Source: JACKBC01 sp041391125 (GTDB lineage: Bacteria > Chloroflexota > Anaerolineae > Caldilineales > Caldilineaceae). Taken from it: DNA of 64,000 bases. The position numbers were made by a program, and so were the translations under genes. The notes beneath the pieces were generated by a model that ran no database searches, was not told the origin of the DNA, and was given only the letters and a program-made list of their open reading frames with translations. Below are positions 9,757-18,838 of the stretch, piece by piece (position 1 is the stretch's first letter; each line of letters starts with the position of its first letter). The stretch spans positions 30,193 to 94,192 of the forward strand of contig JAWKON010000033.1 of assembly GCA_041391125.1 (NCBI GenBank), read 5' to 3'.

Positions 9757-10698
9757 TTAGCCTTTCATACCTGTCAGCGCCACGCCTTGCACATAATATT
9801 TTTGCAGCGCCAAAAACAGAATAATGACCGGCAGCGAGGCGACGACAAAACCGGCAAAGGTGCGGCCCCAGAAGGTCTGGGTTTGCGTGGTTTGGGTGGC
9901 AATGGCGACCTGGATCATCTGCAATTGGGGGCTGCTGATGACGATGAGCGGCCAGTAGAAGAGGTTCCAAATGAATTGGAACTCGAGCAGCGCCATGGTG
10001 ATGATGCCCGGCATAGAGAGCGGCACAATCACCTTACGCAAGATTTGGAAGTAGTTGGCGCCATCGATAATGGCCGCTTCATCCAGATCGTACGGAATGT
10101 CCTGCATAAACTGCATGAGGGCGAAGATGACAAAGGGGCTGGCGTACCACGGGAAGATCAGCCCGGCGTATGAATTATTCATGTTCAAGGCGCTGACCAC
10201 AATGTAGAGCGGCACAATGGTGGCTTCAAAAGGCACCAACATGGTGGCGATGACAAAGAGCAGCAGGAAATTCTTGAAAGGAAACTTGAGCCGGGCAAAA
10301 AAGTAGGCGGCCATGGTGTTAAAGACCAGCGACGAAAGCACGACACAGGCCGAAACGAAAAAGCTGTTAAACAGAAAGCGCTGAAAATTAAGGCCGGCGC
10401 TCCGGCCAGCTTCGCTAATGCCAAAAATGTCCAGATAGCTTTCCAGACTCCACTCAATGGGAAGAATCGTGTTCCAAGTAAAGGGATAGAGCGTGGAGAA
10501 GATCTCGGCTTCATTGCGCAAACTGCCAAAGAGCATCCACAGAAAGGGAATGATAAAGATAAAGACCAGCAGCACATAGATCACATAACGCGCAATGGAG
10601 CCCACCAATTTGCGCGTCGAACTGGATATTGTTGAACTAGAGTGGGCGGCTGCCGCGCCGCCGAATGTGGGATTGGCAACTTCCTGTTCAAGTTTCAT
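9757..10698 (-). CDS. ABC sugar-type transporter permease, MalG/UgpE-like
   Basis: This is an intact inner-membrane permease of about 313 aa. A first membrane helix (IYVLLVFIFIIPFLWMLF, about residues 38-56) precedes a periplasmic loop, then at least five more helices follow. The EAA loop that contacts the ATPase reads DLDEAAIIDGANYFQILRK with the invariant Gly. The start MKLEQEVA at 10698 was chosen over the longer frame because AGGAGA stands at the right distance. It sits downstream of the MalF-like partner. No ATPase gene is in the cluster, so a shared MsiK-type ATPase elsewhere is likely (inference). Confidence 0.93.
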   Translation of the reverse strand: MKLEQEVANPTFGGAAAAHSSSTISSSTRKLVGSIARYVIYVLLVFIFIIPFLWMLFGSLRNEAEIFSTLYPFTWNTILPIEWSLESYLDIFGISEAGRSAGLNFQRFLFNSFFVSACVVLSSLVFNTMAAYFFARLKFPFKNFLLLFVIATMLVPFEATIVPLYIVVSALNMNNSYAGLIFPWYASPFVIFALMQFMQDIPYDLDEAAIIDGANYFQILRKVIVPLSMPGIITMALLEFQFIWNLFYWPLIVISSPQLQMIQVAIATQTTQTQTFWGRTFAGFVVASLPVIILFLALQKYYVQGVALTGMKG

Positions 10699-10711
10699 AT
10701 CATCTCTTCTC

Positions 10712-11639
10712 CTAATACTCCACATCCGAGCGGAAGACGCGCATTTGCACAGCGCTGATAATCAGCAGCAGCACCAGCGTCACAATCGACATGGCGCTGG
10801 CATAACCCATGTCTTGAAAGCGGAATCCATATTGGTAAATATAGTAGACAATCACCTTGGTCGAATCGAGCGGACCGCCGCGCGTCATGGTGTAAATCGG
10901 CACAAAGACCTGGAAGGAGAAGATGGTCTGCGTGACCACCACAAACATAATCACGCGCTTGAGCAGCGGCAGCGTAATGCGGAAAAGATCTGCAGCGGCG
11001 TGGCGCCGTCCACAATGGCCGCCTGCGATAGATAGTCGGGATGCCCTTCAACCCCGCCATCAAGATGATCATGCTGAAGCCCACCTCCTTCCAAATCATC
11101 ATGGCGGTGACCGACGGCAATGCCCGGTTTGGATCGGAGAGAAACGTTTGCGGCGGAATGCCAAAGAGTGACAGGAAGCTATTGATCAGCCCCAGTTGCG
11201 AGTGGTACATCATGGACCAGAGAATGGAGACCACCACCACCGAAGTCACCACCGGGATAAAGACCGCGCCGCGCACCAGCCCGGTGATCCGATCTTCCCC
11301 GGCCAGGAAAACGGCCAAAACCAGCGAAAGAATCACTTGTAGGGGCACCTTCAAAAGGGCAAAGAGAATGGTCACCCCCATGGCCTTCCAAAAGAGGGCG
11401 TCATTCCACATATTGATATAGTGGGTCACCCCGTTGAAGTTGCCATACCCCCCCAGTAGGCTATATTGCCAGAAGCTGGCGCGCAACGCCGCCAGAATGG
11501 GCAGATAGCGAAAGATGGTAAAATTGATCAGCGCCGGCAGCACAAAGAGAAACGCAAAGAAATAGTTGCGATTCTTGGATGTCCATATTCGCTGCCACAG
11601 GCCGGGTGAATAGTCGGGGGCAACAGCCGCATTGGCCAT
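10712..11639 (-). CDS. ABC sugar-type transporter permease, MalF/UgpA-like, one frameshift
   Basis: The N-terminal cytoplasmic tail MANAAVAPDYSPG is followed by the helix FFAFLFVLPALINFTIF (about residues 28-44) and further helices. The frame changes near 10985 just before the EAA loop: one frame ends at LKGIPTIYR, the other continues YLSQAAIVDGATPLQIFR, ending MRVFRSDVEY. The intact protein would be about 310 aa. It pairs with the MalG-like permease 13 bp downstream and the lipoprotein upstream, forming the channel of a carbohydrate- or nucleoside-type importer. Confidence 0.88.
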
Positions 11640-11683
11640 AAAGTTACCTCGCAAGAAGGGATGGGGGATGGGGAAGGGCAGAT

Positions 11684-11788
11684 GGGCAAATGGTAAATGG
11701 TAAATGGTGAATAGCGAATTATGAATGCGGAGATGCGAGTCGCCTGCCCCATTTACCATTCACCGTTTACCATTTACCATTCACAATT
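11684..11788. repeat. Hairpin with tandem-repeat arms (unit AAATGGT)
   Basis: The left arm has several AAATGGTAAATGGTGAAT units (11694-11712 and onward). The right arm has ATTTACCATTCACC units (11748-11785). It lies between the binding-protein gene and the permease gene, where it may lower downstream permease expression relative to the lipoprotein. Confidence 0.75.
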
Positions 11789-11795
11789 AATGACC

Positions 11796-13178
11796 CTATT
11801 GATTCCAGCCCGCGTACTTGGCCAACAGGCCCTCAATGCGGCCGGCGGCGGCAGAAAGCTGCTCGGCCGGATCGGCGCCCTGGGAGATATTGGCGGCGGT
11901 TTCGGCAAACACCTGCTGGTACTCGGTGTAGCCGGGCGTGCCAATACGCGGAATGCCAAAGGAGTTCATCGCATTCAGCCACAGGCGCTGATTGCCGTCT
12001 TCGGCATATTCGGGCAATTCATTAAAGAGGCCCACGTTGGCGGGCAACTGGCGCACGTGCTTGTACCAAATGCGGGCGCCATCGTCGCTGGACGCATACT
12101 TGACAAAGGCCAGCGCCTCGTCAAAATGCTGCGTGTTGGGCGAAATGCCATAGTGCCAGCTACCGGTGTGGCAGACGGGCGTCTTGAAGTACGGAATGCC
12201 GGTCACACCCCAGTTGAACCCGCCCTCGCCATACAGACGGTTGAGTGAACCAATGCGGTTGTCGGGCGTAATCATGAAGGCGGCTTTCTTGCTTTCAAAG
12301 ATGTCGGGAATCGCCTCCACAGGCGTAACCTTATCTTTGAGGTGCATGTCCTGGTAGAACTGCATAGCCTCAACCGCTTCCGGCGTATCCAAATAGCCCT
12401 TAAAAGTGATGCCGTCGTCGCCCATACCTTTGTAGGTATCGCTGCCGACTTCGCCATTAGAGCGGCGGAAAATGCCATGTTCGTAATCACCAGTCCACGT
12501 GCCTTGGCCCCAGCGCACGCCCCACTGATCGGCCACGCCATTACCATCGCTGTCTACTGTCGCCTTCTTCCAGGCGTCCATAGCTTCACTCATGGTCCAC
12601 GCATCGTCCAACGCCGCCGGCGGATTGAGGCCGGCCGCATCGGTCATGTCCTTGTTATAAATCATGAGCGAGCAGGACTGCATCATGGGCGGCCCCAACA
12701 ATTCGCCATTGTAGCTGCCCTCTTCGATGGATTGCGGGAACCATTGCTTCATCTCGTCTTCGCTGAAATATTCACCCAGCGGAACCACAACTTTGTTGAA
12801 GCCATAGTGCTTCATGTCCGGCCCGTCAGCCTGGAAGATGTCCCAGGGTACGCCCGCCGCCACCGAGGATTCGATCTTGGGGAACATTTCCTGGAACGGC
12901 ACAGTTTCAAACTCGATCTGCACGTTGGCGTACTTACCATCTTCAATTTGGTGGAATGCATCCAGCATCTCATTCCAGGCGGCAAGCTGCTCTTCGTCGG
13001 TCAAAGCAAAAAAGCGCAGCGTTACCGTTCCATCTGCGCTGGCCGCTTCGCCTCCACCGGAGCCAGCCGCTTCGCCACCGCCAGCCGCCGGCGCCGGCGC
13101 CGCTGGTTGACAGGCAGCCATCAGCAACAGGCCAACCAGCAAAAAGTTTACTACCAATAGCAACTTTCTGGACCTCAT
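11796..13178 (-). CDS. Extracellular solute-binding lipoprotein of an ABC importer (family 1)
   Basis: This is an intact 460-aa protein. The signal peptide ends in a lipobox LLLMAAC (Cys at about residue 23), then comes a Gly/Ala/Glu-rich linker. The mature part begins VTLRFFALTDEEQLAAW and has the family-1 features IFQADGPDM (about 120), LMIYNKDMTDAAGL (about 175) and AFMITPDNRIGSLNR (about 305). It delivers a sugar-like or nucleoside-like ligand to the MalFG-type permeases encoded next. RBS AGAGGAGAATAACT precedes the ATG. The ligand is unknown; nearby nucleoside hydrolases make nucleosides or glycosides plausible. Confidence 0.93.
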   Translation of the reverse strand: MRSRKLLLVVNFLLVGLLLMAACQPAAPAPAAGGGEAAGSGGGEAASADGTVTLRFFALTDEEQLAAWNEMLDAFHQIEDGKYANVQIEFETVPFQEMFPKIESSVAAGVPWDIFQADGPDMKHYGFNKVVVPLGEYFSEDEMKQWFPQSIEEGSYNGELLGPPMMQSCSLMIYNKDMTDAAGLNPPAALDDAWTMSEAMDAWKKATVDSDGNGVADQWGVRWGQGTWTGDYEHGIFRRSNGEVGSDTYKGMGDDGITFKGYLDTPEAVEAMQFYQDMHLKDKVTPVEAIPDIFESKKAAFMITPDNRIGSLNRLYGEGGFNWGVTGIPYFKTPVCHTGSWHYGISPNTQHFDEALAFVKYASSDDGARIWYKHVRQLPANVGLFNELPEYAEDGNQRLWLNAMNSFGIPRIGTPGYTEYQQVFAETAANISQGADPAEQLSAAAGRIEGLLAKYAGWNQ

Positions 13179-13352
13179 AGTTATTCTCCTCTTAACTTGG
13201 TATTGCTTTTATATTAAATAAGGATAAGAAATCGACCCGCGAGACCAATTGGGGGAGTCCATTTACGGTCGACCACAGAGGAACTTTCAGCACAGATTAT
13301 AACCAGAGTTGTGTGGAAACACAAATAGGTTTGAGCCCGCAGATTCGTGGTA

Positions 13353-13421
13353 TGACAGTGGGTCAGGTCGACAGTGAGTCAGTAGGACAGTTACTGACCT
13401 ACTGACTCATTGTCGTACTGT
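13353..13421. repeat. Hairpin with tandem-repeat arms (unit like CAGTGAGTCAGTAGG)
   Basis: GACAGTGGGTCAGGTCGACAGTGAGTC-type sequence (13353-13390) is followed by its approximate complement (ACTGACCTACTGACTCATTG, 13391-13421). It follows the SDR stop and precedes the solute-binding lipoprotein gene. Confidence 0.65.
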
Positions 13422-13426
13422 ATATA

Positions 13427-14179
13427 CTACCCAGTTGCGCCCTTCACGCTCCACACGGAGCCCGTGGTATAGGTATTGCGTTCGGAAGTCAGGAACTCAA
13501 TCACCTCGGCCACTTCCTCGGCATCCGAATAGCGCCCGATGGGGTTGCCGGGGTTGGCCAGAAATTCCGGCGTAAAGCGCGGCACCACCATGTCGGTCAA
13601 CGCGCGGCCGGGCTCCACCCCGTTGACAAAAACATTCTGCTTGGGGTAGGCGTTGCCCAACGCGCCGATAAATGAATAGACCGCGCCTTTGGAGACACCG
13701 TACGGTACCTGGTTGGTGGCGCCATGCCGCGCGCCCGACGTAATGGTCACGCAGCGGCCCCAGCCCTGCTTCAACATAGGCGGAATAGCAGCCTGGTGCG
13801 CATGATAGACGCCAAACACATTGATGCGCATGACCTTTTCAAATTGAGCGGCGGACTGCTCCAAAAATGGCGCCTCCAATCCCAGAATACCGGCGCAGCA
13901 GGCCAAAATATCCAGCCGCCCAAAATGTTCCACCGCCTGGGCAACCGCACCATGCACCGCGGCTTCATCCGTCACATCGGTTTTGAGAAAAATGGCTTGC
14001 TGCCCTAGCGCCTCCACCTCTTTGACAACATCGGCACCTGCATCCAGCAAATCCATAATGATAATATCGCGGCCCTCTTCGGCAATGCGCAGGGCGGCCG
14101 CGCGGCCAAGCCCGCGCGCGCCGCCGGTAATCAAGGCCACCCGCCGCTCCTTGGGGGCGGCAAAACGTAGATTCGGCAT
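13427..14179 (-). CDS. Short-chain dehydrogenase/reductase (SDR)
   Basis: This is an intact 250-aa classical SDR. The nucleotide-binding loop is TGGARGLG (about residues 18-25). LACCAGILG (about 92) replaces the usual NNAG. The catalytic set is Ser in ITSGARHG (about 146), Tyr in VPYGVSKGA and Lys four residues later (about 158-162). MDLLDAG after the second strand suggests NAD(H) preference through the Asp. An RBS GAGGAGACATT precedes the ATG. It is probably a sugar- or polyol-oxidising enzyme of the catabolic cluster; its substrate is unknown. Confidence 0.92.
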   Translation of the reverse strand: MPNLRFAAPKERRVALITGGARGLGRAAALRIAEEGRDIIIMDLLDAGADVVKEVEALGQQAIFLKTDVTDEAAVHGAVAQAVEHFGRLDILACCAGILGLEAPFLEQSAAQFEKVMRINVFGVYHAHQAAIPPMLKQGWGRCVTITSGARHGATNQVPYGVSKGAVYSFIGALGNAYPKQNVFVNGVEPGRALTDMVVPRFTPEFLANPGNPIGRYSDAEEVAEVIEFLTSERNTYTTGSVWSVKGATG

Positions 14180-14200
14180 AATGTCTCCTCAGCAAAGAAT

Positions 14201-14284
14201 TTAACGCAAGCGACGCTAAGGGCGCAAAGGGCGCTAACGTTTTTCGTTTGCGTCTTTAGCGTCGTTTGCGTCGCTTGCGTTTAA
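14201..14284. repeat. Hairpin with tandem-repeat arms (unit AACGCAAG/CGACGC)
   Basis: AACGCAAGCGACGCTAAGGG-type units (14202-14240) pair with GTCTTTAGCGTCGTTTGCG (14251 onward to 14284). This is the first of three related elements within 1.6 kb. Confidence 0.75.
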
Positions 14285-14303
14285 AAAGGCTATATTTTGC
14301 AGA

Positions 14304-14693
14304 TTATGTCTCTTCCAATCCATTCACCACCCGATGGATGCCATCTTTGACGCGTCGTTCGCCAAAATTGATCACAAGCCCCAGTTTTAGATTGGTTAGG
14401 CGTAGATAGGTAAGCAGCTGCGCTTCAAAAAGGGTTTTGTATTGTTCAACGGCTTTGCATTCAACGATTACGAGATTGCCAACCAGCAGATCAAGGCGCA
14501 GGGGCATTGCGAGAAGATTACCTTTGTAATGCACCTGTACGGAAACTTGTCGCTGCACGGACAAACCAGTCTGCATCAACTCCCAAACCAGCGCTTCCTC
14601 ATAAACGCTTTCCAACAAACCTGGTCCGCCCAAAGTCCGGTGCACCTCAATGGCAGAATCATAAATCACACGGCTAATCTGATTTTCATTCAT
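14304..14693 (-). CDS. GxxExxY protein (PD-(D/E)XK_3-like)
   Basis: This is an intact 129-aa protein matching the GxxExxY family in length and motifs. GLLESVYEEAL (about residues 25-35) gives the name motif G-x-x-E-x-x-Y. LRLDLLVGNLVIVECKA (about 66-82) is the D...ExK core of the PD-(D/E)XK nuclease fold. VINFGERRVKDGIHRVV closes the protein. The function is not established; the fold suggests nucleic-acid cleavage or a decayed nuclease. It is flanked by two repeat hairpins of the same kind and looks like an insert among sugar genes. Confidence 0.92.
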   Translation of the reverse strand: MNENQISRVIYDSAIEVHRTLGGPGLLESVYEEALVWELMQTGLSVQRQVSVQVHYKGNLLAMPLRLDLLVGNLVIVECKAVEQYKTLFEAQLLTYLRLTNLKLGLVINFGERRVKDGIHRVVNGLEET

Positions 14694-14718
14694 GATAATT
14701 CTGTAGATGAGTCATTTC

Positions 14719-14853
14719 TAACGCAAGAGGCGCAAACGACGCAAGAGACGCTAACGAAGAAGAACCAAACGCTTGCACCCTTTGCGCCCTCTGCATCGTT
14801 TGCGTTAAATTCCCTTTTGCGCCCCTTGCGCCCTTTGCGTCGCTTGCGTTAAA
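14719..14853. repeat. Hairpin with tandem-repeat arms (unit AACGCAAG), extended copy
   Basis: The left arm is AACGCAAGAGGCGCAAACG type (14719-14757). The longer right arm of TTTGCGCCC/TTGCGTCGC units runs to 14853, close to the stop of the TIM-barrel gene. Confidence 0.7.
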
Positions 14854-14856
14854 TTC

Positions 14857-15720
14857 TTAGTCATCCAATACCTCAATCCCCAACTCCCGCGCCGTGTCGT
14901 GAAAAAGCTGGCTCACGGCGGGCAGTTCTTCCGTACTATTTCCCTCGGAAATAACCGGATTTTCGGGCGACAGCGCCTCAATGCGGCGAAAGAGCGTCTT
15001 AAAATCCATATTGCCCTTGCCGGGGCAGCCGTCCTGCAGGTGCAGCGTCAGCTTGTTCTCAATCCATATGTCTTTGGCATGCGCGCTCACAATGTGCTGG
15101 CCCAACACATCAAAGTGGTGATTAAGCGCTGCGGTTGTATCATAAACCGTCTCCAGCGTGATCCAGTTGGCCGAGTCATAATCGCAGCGCACCCACGGCG
15201 AATCGACCTCATCCAGAATTTCGCACGTGATTTCGGGCGTCTTAAGCGTCACAAGTTGATGACTCTCCAAACTGAGAAAGACGCCTGCGTCCTCAGCGGC
15301 CTGGGCGCATTCTTTGAGCGTTTTCACCAATTGCTTGCGCGCTTTCAGTCCAATTATCGGGATGGGGAACCAGGGGCCATCGGGATTCATGGAGCCGGGG
15401 CCAGTGCTCGATGCCGCGGGCGCCCAGCCAGCCGGCCAGCCGCAGCGCCGCCTGCACCGTACGCACGCGCCTCTTTCGCGCCGTCTCGTCCGGCGTGATC
15501 ATCGGTTCTGCCAAAAGCCGGTAGCCTGATACATGCGCACCCTTCGCCCGCCAGCAGATCGACCGCGCGGGTGGCCCTCGGCTTTGCTAGCCGTACGCGG
15601 ATCGTTGGCGTGGAAGCGCGTAAAAATGCCGCTGAGCCCAGCTCGCGCACGTTGGCACATAGCGGGCGTCAGATCATTCATGTCGGCGGGGAGAAAACAG
15701 CCGCTCATTCCAAAACGCAT
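14857..15720 (-). CDS. Xylose isomerase-like TIM-barrel protein (sugar phosphate isomerase/epimerase), frameshifted
   Basis: The start MRFGMSGCFLPADMNDLTP at 15720 follows an AGGAGG site. The N-terminal third is spread over three frames (about 15390-15650). The last 177 aa are clean and show LSLESHQLVTLKTPEITCEIL (metal-binding Glu), WVRCDYDSANW (Asp), IVSAHAKDIW (His) and PVISEGNS (Glu), the divalent-metal ligand pattern of AP_endonuc_2/xylose-isomerase-like TIM barrels. The reconstructed length is about 285 aa. It probably isomerises or epimerises a keto sugar or inositol derivative. Two more members of the family lie at 15926 and 60951. Confidence 0.82.
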
Positions 15721-15748
15721 GGTTGCCTCCTGTCAAATGGAAAAGATA

Positions 15749-15830
15749 AACGCAAGCGACGCCTAAAGACGCAAACGGATAACACTTAACGTTTGCGCCC
15801 CTTGCGTCGTTTGCGCCTTTTGCGTTAAAA
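15749..15830. repeat. Hairpin with tandem-repeat arms (unit AACGCAAG/AGACGC)
   Basis: This is the third relative of the elements at 14201 and 14719. The left arm is AACGCAAGCGACGC (15749-15779) and the right arm GTTTGCGCCCCTTGCGTCG (15789-15830). Confidence 0.72.
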
Positions 15831-15858
15831 ATCGCTCCGGCTCTTTGGGATCCATGGC

Positions 15859-15888
15859 TGACACCGCCGAATTAATTCGGCGGTGTCA
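15859..15888. promoter_or_regulatory. Perfect 30-bp palindrome
   Basis: TGACACCGCCGAATT is followed immediately by its exact reverse complement, with AATT at the centre. It lies between two TIM-barrel genes, about 140 bp upstream of the start at 15720. A dimeric-repressor operator and a palindromic repeat element are both possible; there is no T-run to make it a terminator. Confidence 0.6.
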
Positions 15889-15925
15889 ACCACATGAGAT
15901 CTGATGGAACCATCGCTCCTTTACC

Positions 15926-16915
15926 TCAAATGCCCAACACATTCCGGCAATATTGGACACTCTTCTCGAGCATGGCGCGCTGTTGTGCCGCCAAGGCCGG
16001 TTTGACATCGGGATCCAGATTGCCCCAATTGGCGGTCAACGTGGCCAATGTATGCGGGCGTCCGTTGTGGACAATTTGTAGAAACTGCGCAAACTCCCAA
16101 GCTGGCATTTCGCGATAGGCCTCCCAATATTCTGGCTCCAAATAGTTCAATATCCGTGGAGCCAGGCTGGTGATGATCTCCAGCGTAAAGATGGTGTTGG
16201 GGCATTCGGCCATGTAGCGCCGCGACCAGCGCTCAATATCGATTGTGCCATCGCCCATGGCCACCCACTGCGCCGCCGCGCCCCGTGGATCGGCCCACAC
16301 GGCGGTGTCGCGAATATGGCTCATGAGCACATAGGGCGCCAGATGGTCCAGCGTAATAAACGGACTCTCGCCCACCCACAGCGGATTGCCCGCATCAATG
16401 CACACGCCCACGTAGTCCGGTCCAGCCTGCTCCACAAGCTGCTTGAGCTCGCGACCCAACATGTCGCCGGCATGGTTCTCGATCGCGATCTTGAGGCCCA
16501 TTTCCAGCGCCTGCGCGCGCACGGCGCGGCAAGTGGCGGCGGTGTTCTCCATATGCACGGCCAGCGGCGTCGGCGTGCGCCGGTCCGCATTGGAGCCCAG
16601 CAAACAGCGCACGGCAGAGGAGCCGGTGATCTGCGCCACGCGCAGCATATCGCGCAGCTGTTCCTCGGCTGTACCGCGCTTGGCGGAAAAGCTGGTGGAG
16701 GTGGGGCAAATCGAATACATGCCCACTTCCAGCGCAATATTCAGGCTGTCGGCATGGGCGCGCACTTCTTGTAGATAGGCATCATCAAGCGTTTCAAAAA
16801 AGTCCGGGTCGGGAAACATGACGGCATCCAACCCGATTTCGCTGGCGTAGTCGAGATACTGAAACGGCGTCCATTCGTTGAAGCGCAGGCAGAAGAGATC
16901 GGCGCTAAGTTTCAT
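15926..16915 (-). CDS. Xylose isomerase-like TIM-barrel protein
   Basis: This is an intact 329-aa protein from the ATG at 16915, which follows AAGGAGA; a longer frame reaching 16996 lacks a ribosome site and starts in repeat DNA. Ligand motifs are KIAIENHAGDMLG (about residue 145, Glu), YVGVCIDAGNPLW (Asp), VLMSHIRDTAVW (His, Asp) and a late Glu in FTLEIIT. This is the AP_endonuc_2 barrel found in sugar epimerases, inosose dehydratases and hydroxypyruvate isomerases. It belongs to the catabolic cluster with the Gfo/Idh oxidoreductase, a frequent pairing in inositol and keto-sugar breakdown (inference). Confidence 0.9.
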   Translation of the reverse strand: MKLSADLFCLRFNEWTPFQYLDYASEIGLDAVMFPDPDFFETLDDAYLQEVRAHADSLNIALEVGMYSICPTSTSFSAKRGTAEEQLRDMLRVAQITGSSAVRCLLGSNADRRTPTPLAVHMENTAATCRAVRAQALEMGLKIAIENHAGDMLGRELKQLVEQAGPDYVGVCIDAGNPLWVGESPFITLDHLAPYVLMSHIRDTAVWADPRGAAAQWVAMGDGTIDIERWSRRYMAECPNTIFTLEIITSLAPRILNYLEPEYWEAYREMPAWEFAQFLQIVHNGRPHTLATLTANWGNLDPDVKPALAAQQRAMLEKSVQYCRNVLGI

Positions 16916-16949
16916 AAGTTCTCCTTGGTTGGCCGCCCCTCCCCCTGGC

Positions 16950-16979
16950 CCCCTCCCCTCCACATGTGGAGGGGAGGGG
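16950..16979. repeat. Perfect 30-bp palindrome, C/G-rich
   Basis: CCCCTCCCCTCCACA is followed by its exact reverse complement. It lies 35 bp upstream of the TIM-barrel start at 16915, in the gap after the HD hydrolase gene. Similar CCTCCCC palindromes occur at 26793-26842. Confidence 0.7.
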
Positions 16980-17050
16980 AACCGATTGACGATCATTTTG
17001 GGTTGAGAGATGCAACAGGGGAAGAGGGGGGGTGGTATTGGTTTGTCAAG

Positions 17051-17665
17051 TCACAACTTTTGAATTGCCTTCATCAGGTTAACGCGCGCATTCAACTCGA
17101 ATTGCTCTTTAAAATGGTCACCATGGTAGATGGACGGGCGCTCCAAAAAAGATTGCAATACAGCCACGCGTTTTTCACGATATTCAGGCCACGGCACCCA
17201 AGCATATTCCTGACGAATTTGGGCCTCATATTCGGCAAAGCGGACGGGTTCGGCGCCCAAAATGGCCAGATCAATATCGAGCAGCAACGCGCTGTCATGA
17301 GCAGGCGGTGGCGCATCGTGGCGCGTCAACAGGATGAGATCTGCCACGCGCACCGCCAATTCATCACCCAATCCGGCATCGATAATTGCCCGCTGCGCCC
17401 ACTCCGCCGAGCGTTCTTCATTGTCACCGCGGCGGGCATCATAAATCGCGCCGTGAAGCCAGAGCGCCATTTCGACTTCAGCCGGACGCTCTCATCAGGT
17501 GGCGGGCGTTGTCAAAGTGGTGCAGACATTCAGCCAAGTGTTGCTGCGTGTGGTAAAACCGGTCTGGCGCGGTATAGGCAGTAACCTAAATCGGGCAAAC
17601 AGATCTCTATCCGGCGTTGCACCCAGCGCTTGCCAAAGATTCGCCCAGCGTTCAAACGTCAACAT
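17051..17665 (-). CDS. Predicted metal-dependent HD-superfamily phosphohydrolase (COG4339-like), frameshifted
   Basis: The N-terminus MLTFERWANLWQALGATPD and the C-terminal 139 aa (ALWLHGAIYDARRGDNEERS, ILLTRHDA, LLLDIDLAILGAEP, EYAWVPWPEYREKR and RPSIYHGDHF) follow the whole length of the COG4339 HD-domain family. The middle, around 17470-17580, is broken by at least two indels, placing the first metal His (usually in a YH...H segment) in another frame. The second HD-like motif appears as LHGAIYD, where relatives have FHDAIYD: Gly replaces the Asp of the HD pair. This is either an error or loss of a metal ligand. The substrate is unknown. Confidence 0.78.
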
Positions 17666-17696
17666 GCCCACGTTACGCACCCAAAGCCAAAAAGTT

Positions 17697-17777
17697 CAAA
17701 CTACAGATTACACAGATTTTACAGATTTTGATTGTCGCCATCCAAAAAATCTGTGTGATCTGTACAATCTGTAGTTC
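17697..17777. repeat. AGATT-type hairpin repeat
   Basis: CTACAGATTACACAGATT (17701-17718) and further AGATT units pair with AATCTGTGTGATCTGT and CAATCTGTAG (17747-17774). Confidence 0.75.
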
Positions 17778-17782
17778 CAATC

Positions 17783-18838
17783 TTACTTTGCCTCAATCTG
17801 CAGTTCGCCCGCGTCCAGCATGGCGTGCAGCGGTGAATCGGTGATTTCCAGCGGCAGATCGATGCGAGCGCGGCGACGGCTGGATTCGTAGGTGGCGTAG
17901 ATAATCTCGGTGGCGCGGAAAGCTTTGTCGCCCGAAAGTTCGGGCTCGCGGCCGGTTTTGAGCGCATCCACCAGGTCAATCACGCCAAGCTGCACGGCGT
18001 CCATGCCGTGAATGCCGCCTTCCACCTCGACTTTGTGCCACTGGCTCTGGCCTTTGCCCCACATGCGCAGCGGCTCTTCATCGCTCAAGCCCACTTCGAT
18101 CATGCCCGCTGTACCGATAATGCGATTGAGCATGCGGTGTTGCGAACCGCCGCCGGTGGTCAACAGGCCATGCACGCCATTTTGAAACTTAAAGTGCGAC
18201 AGCCCCTGCCCCTCCAGCGTCACGCCAAAAACGACGCGATGGTTGCGCATGTCCACCTGCCCAATGACCCATTCGGCAGGCGTTTCATTGTTGTACATAA
18301 ACATCATGTCAAACCAGTGTGTCCCCCAATCAAACAGATCCGGGCAATTGCCCTCGACGCGCTGGACTTCACCAATGGCGCCTTCGTCGATGAGCGCCTT
18401 GGCCTTGCGGAAGACGGGCAGGAACCGGCGCTGATGGTTAAAGGTGAGCTGCGTACCGTGCGCTTTACACACCTCTACCATGCGCTTGCAGTCGCCATAG
18501 GTGGTGGCCATGGGCTTTTCGCAATGGACGGCGCGCACGCCTGCCTCGGCGCAATCCACCACCATCTGCGCGTGCAGGTGGGGCCAAGTGCTGATGCTCA
18601 CAATATCCAGATTGGCCGTGGCCAACATTTCGTGATAATCGGTATAAATCTGGTCACCGCCGCGCAATTCTTGAAACGCCTTGGCGTTCTCTTCCACAAT
18701 GTCCGAGAGCGCCACAATTTCAGCATCGGGCGATTCAATATAGCCCAGCGCATGGGCGTGCGACATGCCAAAACCGGTCGCGCCTTCCGAGCGCCAAGGC
18801 CGGCCGCAACCAATGATGCCTACTCTGAATTGAGCCAT
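17783..18838 (-). CDS. Gfo/Idh/MocA-family NAD(P)-dependent oxidoreductase
   Basis: This is an intact 351-aa protein. The N-terminal Rossmann fold starts FRVGIIGCGRPW (residues 4-15; GxGxxx-type loop). VHCEKPMATTYGDCKRM (about 105) has the EKP motif of the family. LTFNHQRRFLPVF (about 135) and DLFDWGTHWFDMM (about 175, with the H of the G-x-H active-site motif) follow in the substrate domain. Such enzymes oxidise or reduce sugars and inositols. It is co-directional with the two TIM-barrel genes downstream, so an oxidation-then-isomerisation route for a sugar is plausible. Confidence 0.93.
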   Translation of the reverse strand: MAQFRVGIIGCGRPWRSEGATGFGMSHAHALGYIESPDAEIVALSDIVEENAKAFQELRGGDQIYTDYHEMLATANLDIVSISTWPHLHAQMVVDCAEAGVRAVHCEKPMATTYGDCKRMVEVCKAHGTQLTFNHQRRFLPVFRKAKALIDEGAIGEVQRVEGNCPDLFDWGTHWFDMMFMYNNETPAEWVIGQVDMRNHRVVFGVTLEGQGLSHFKFQNGVHGLLTTGGGSQHRMLNRIIGTAGMIEVGLSDEEPLRMWGKGQSQWHKVEVEGGIHGMDAVQLGVIDLVDALKTGREPELSGDKAFRATEIIYATYESSRRRARIDLPLEITDSPLHAMLDAGELQIEAK

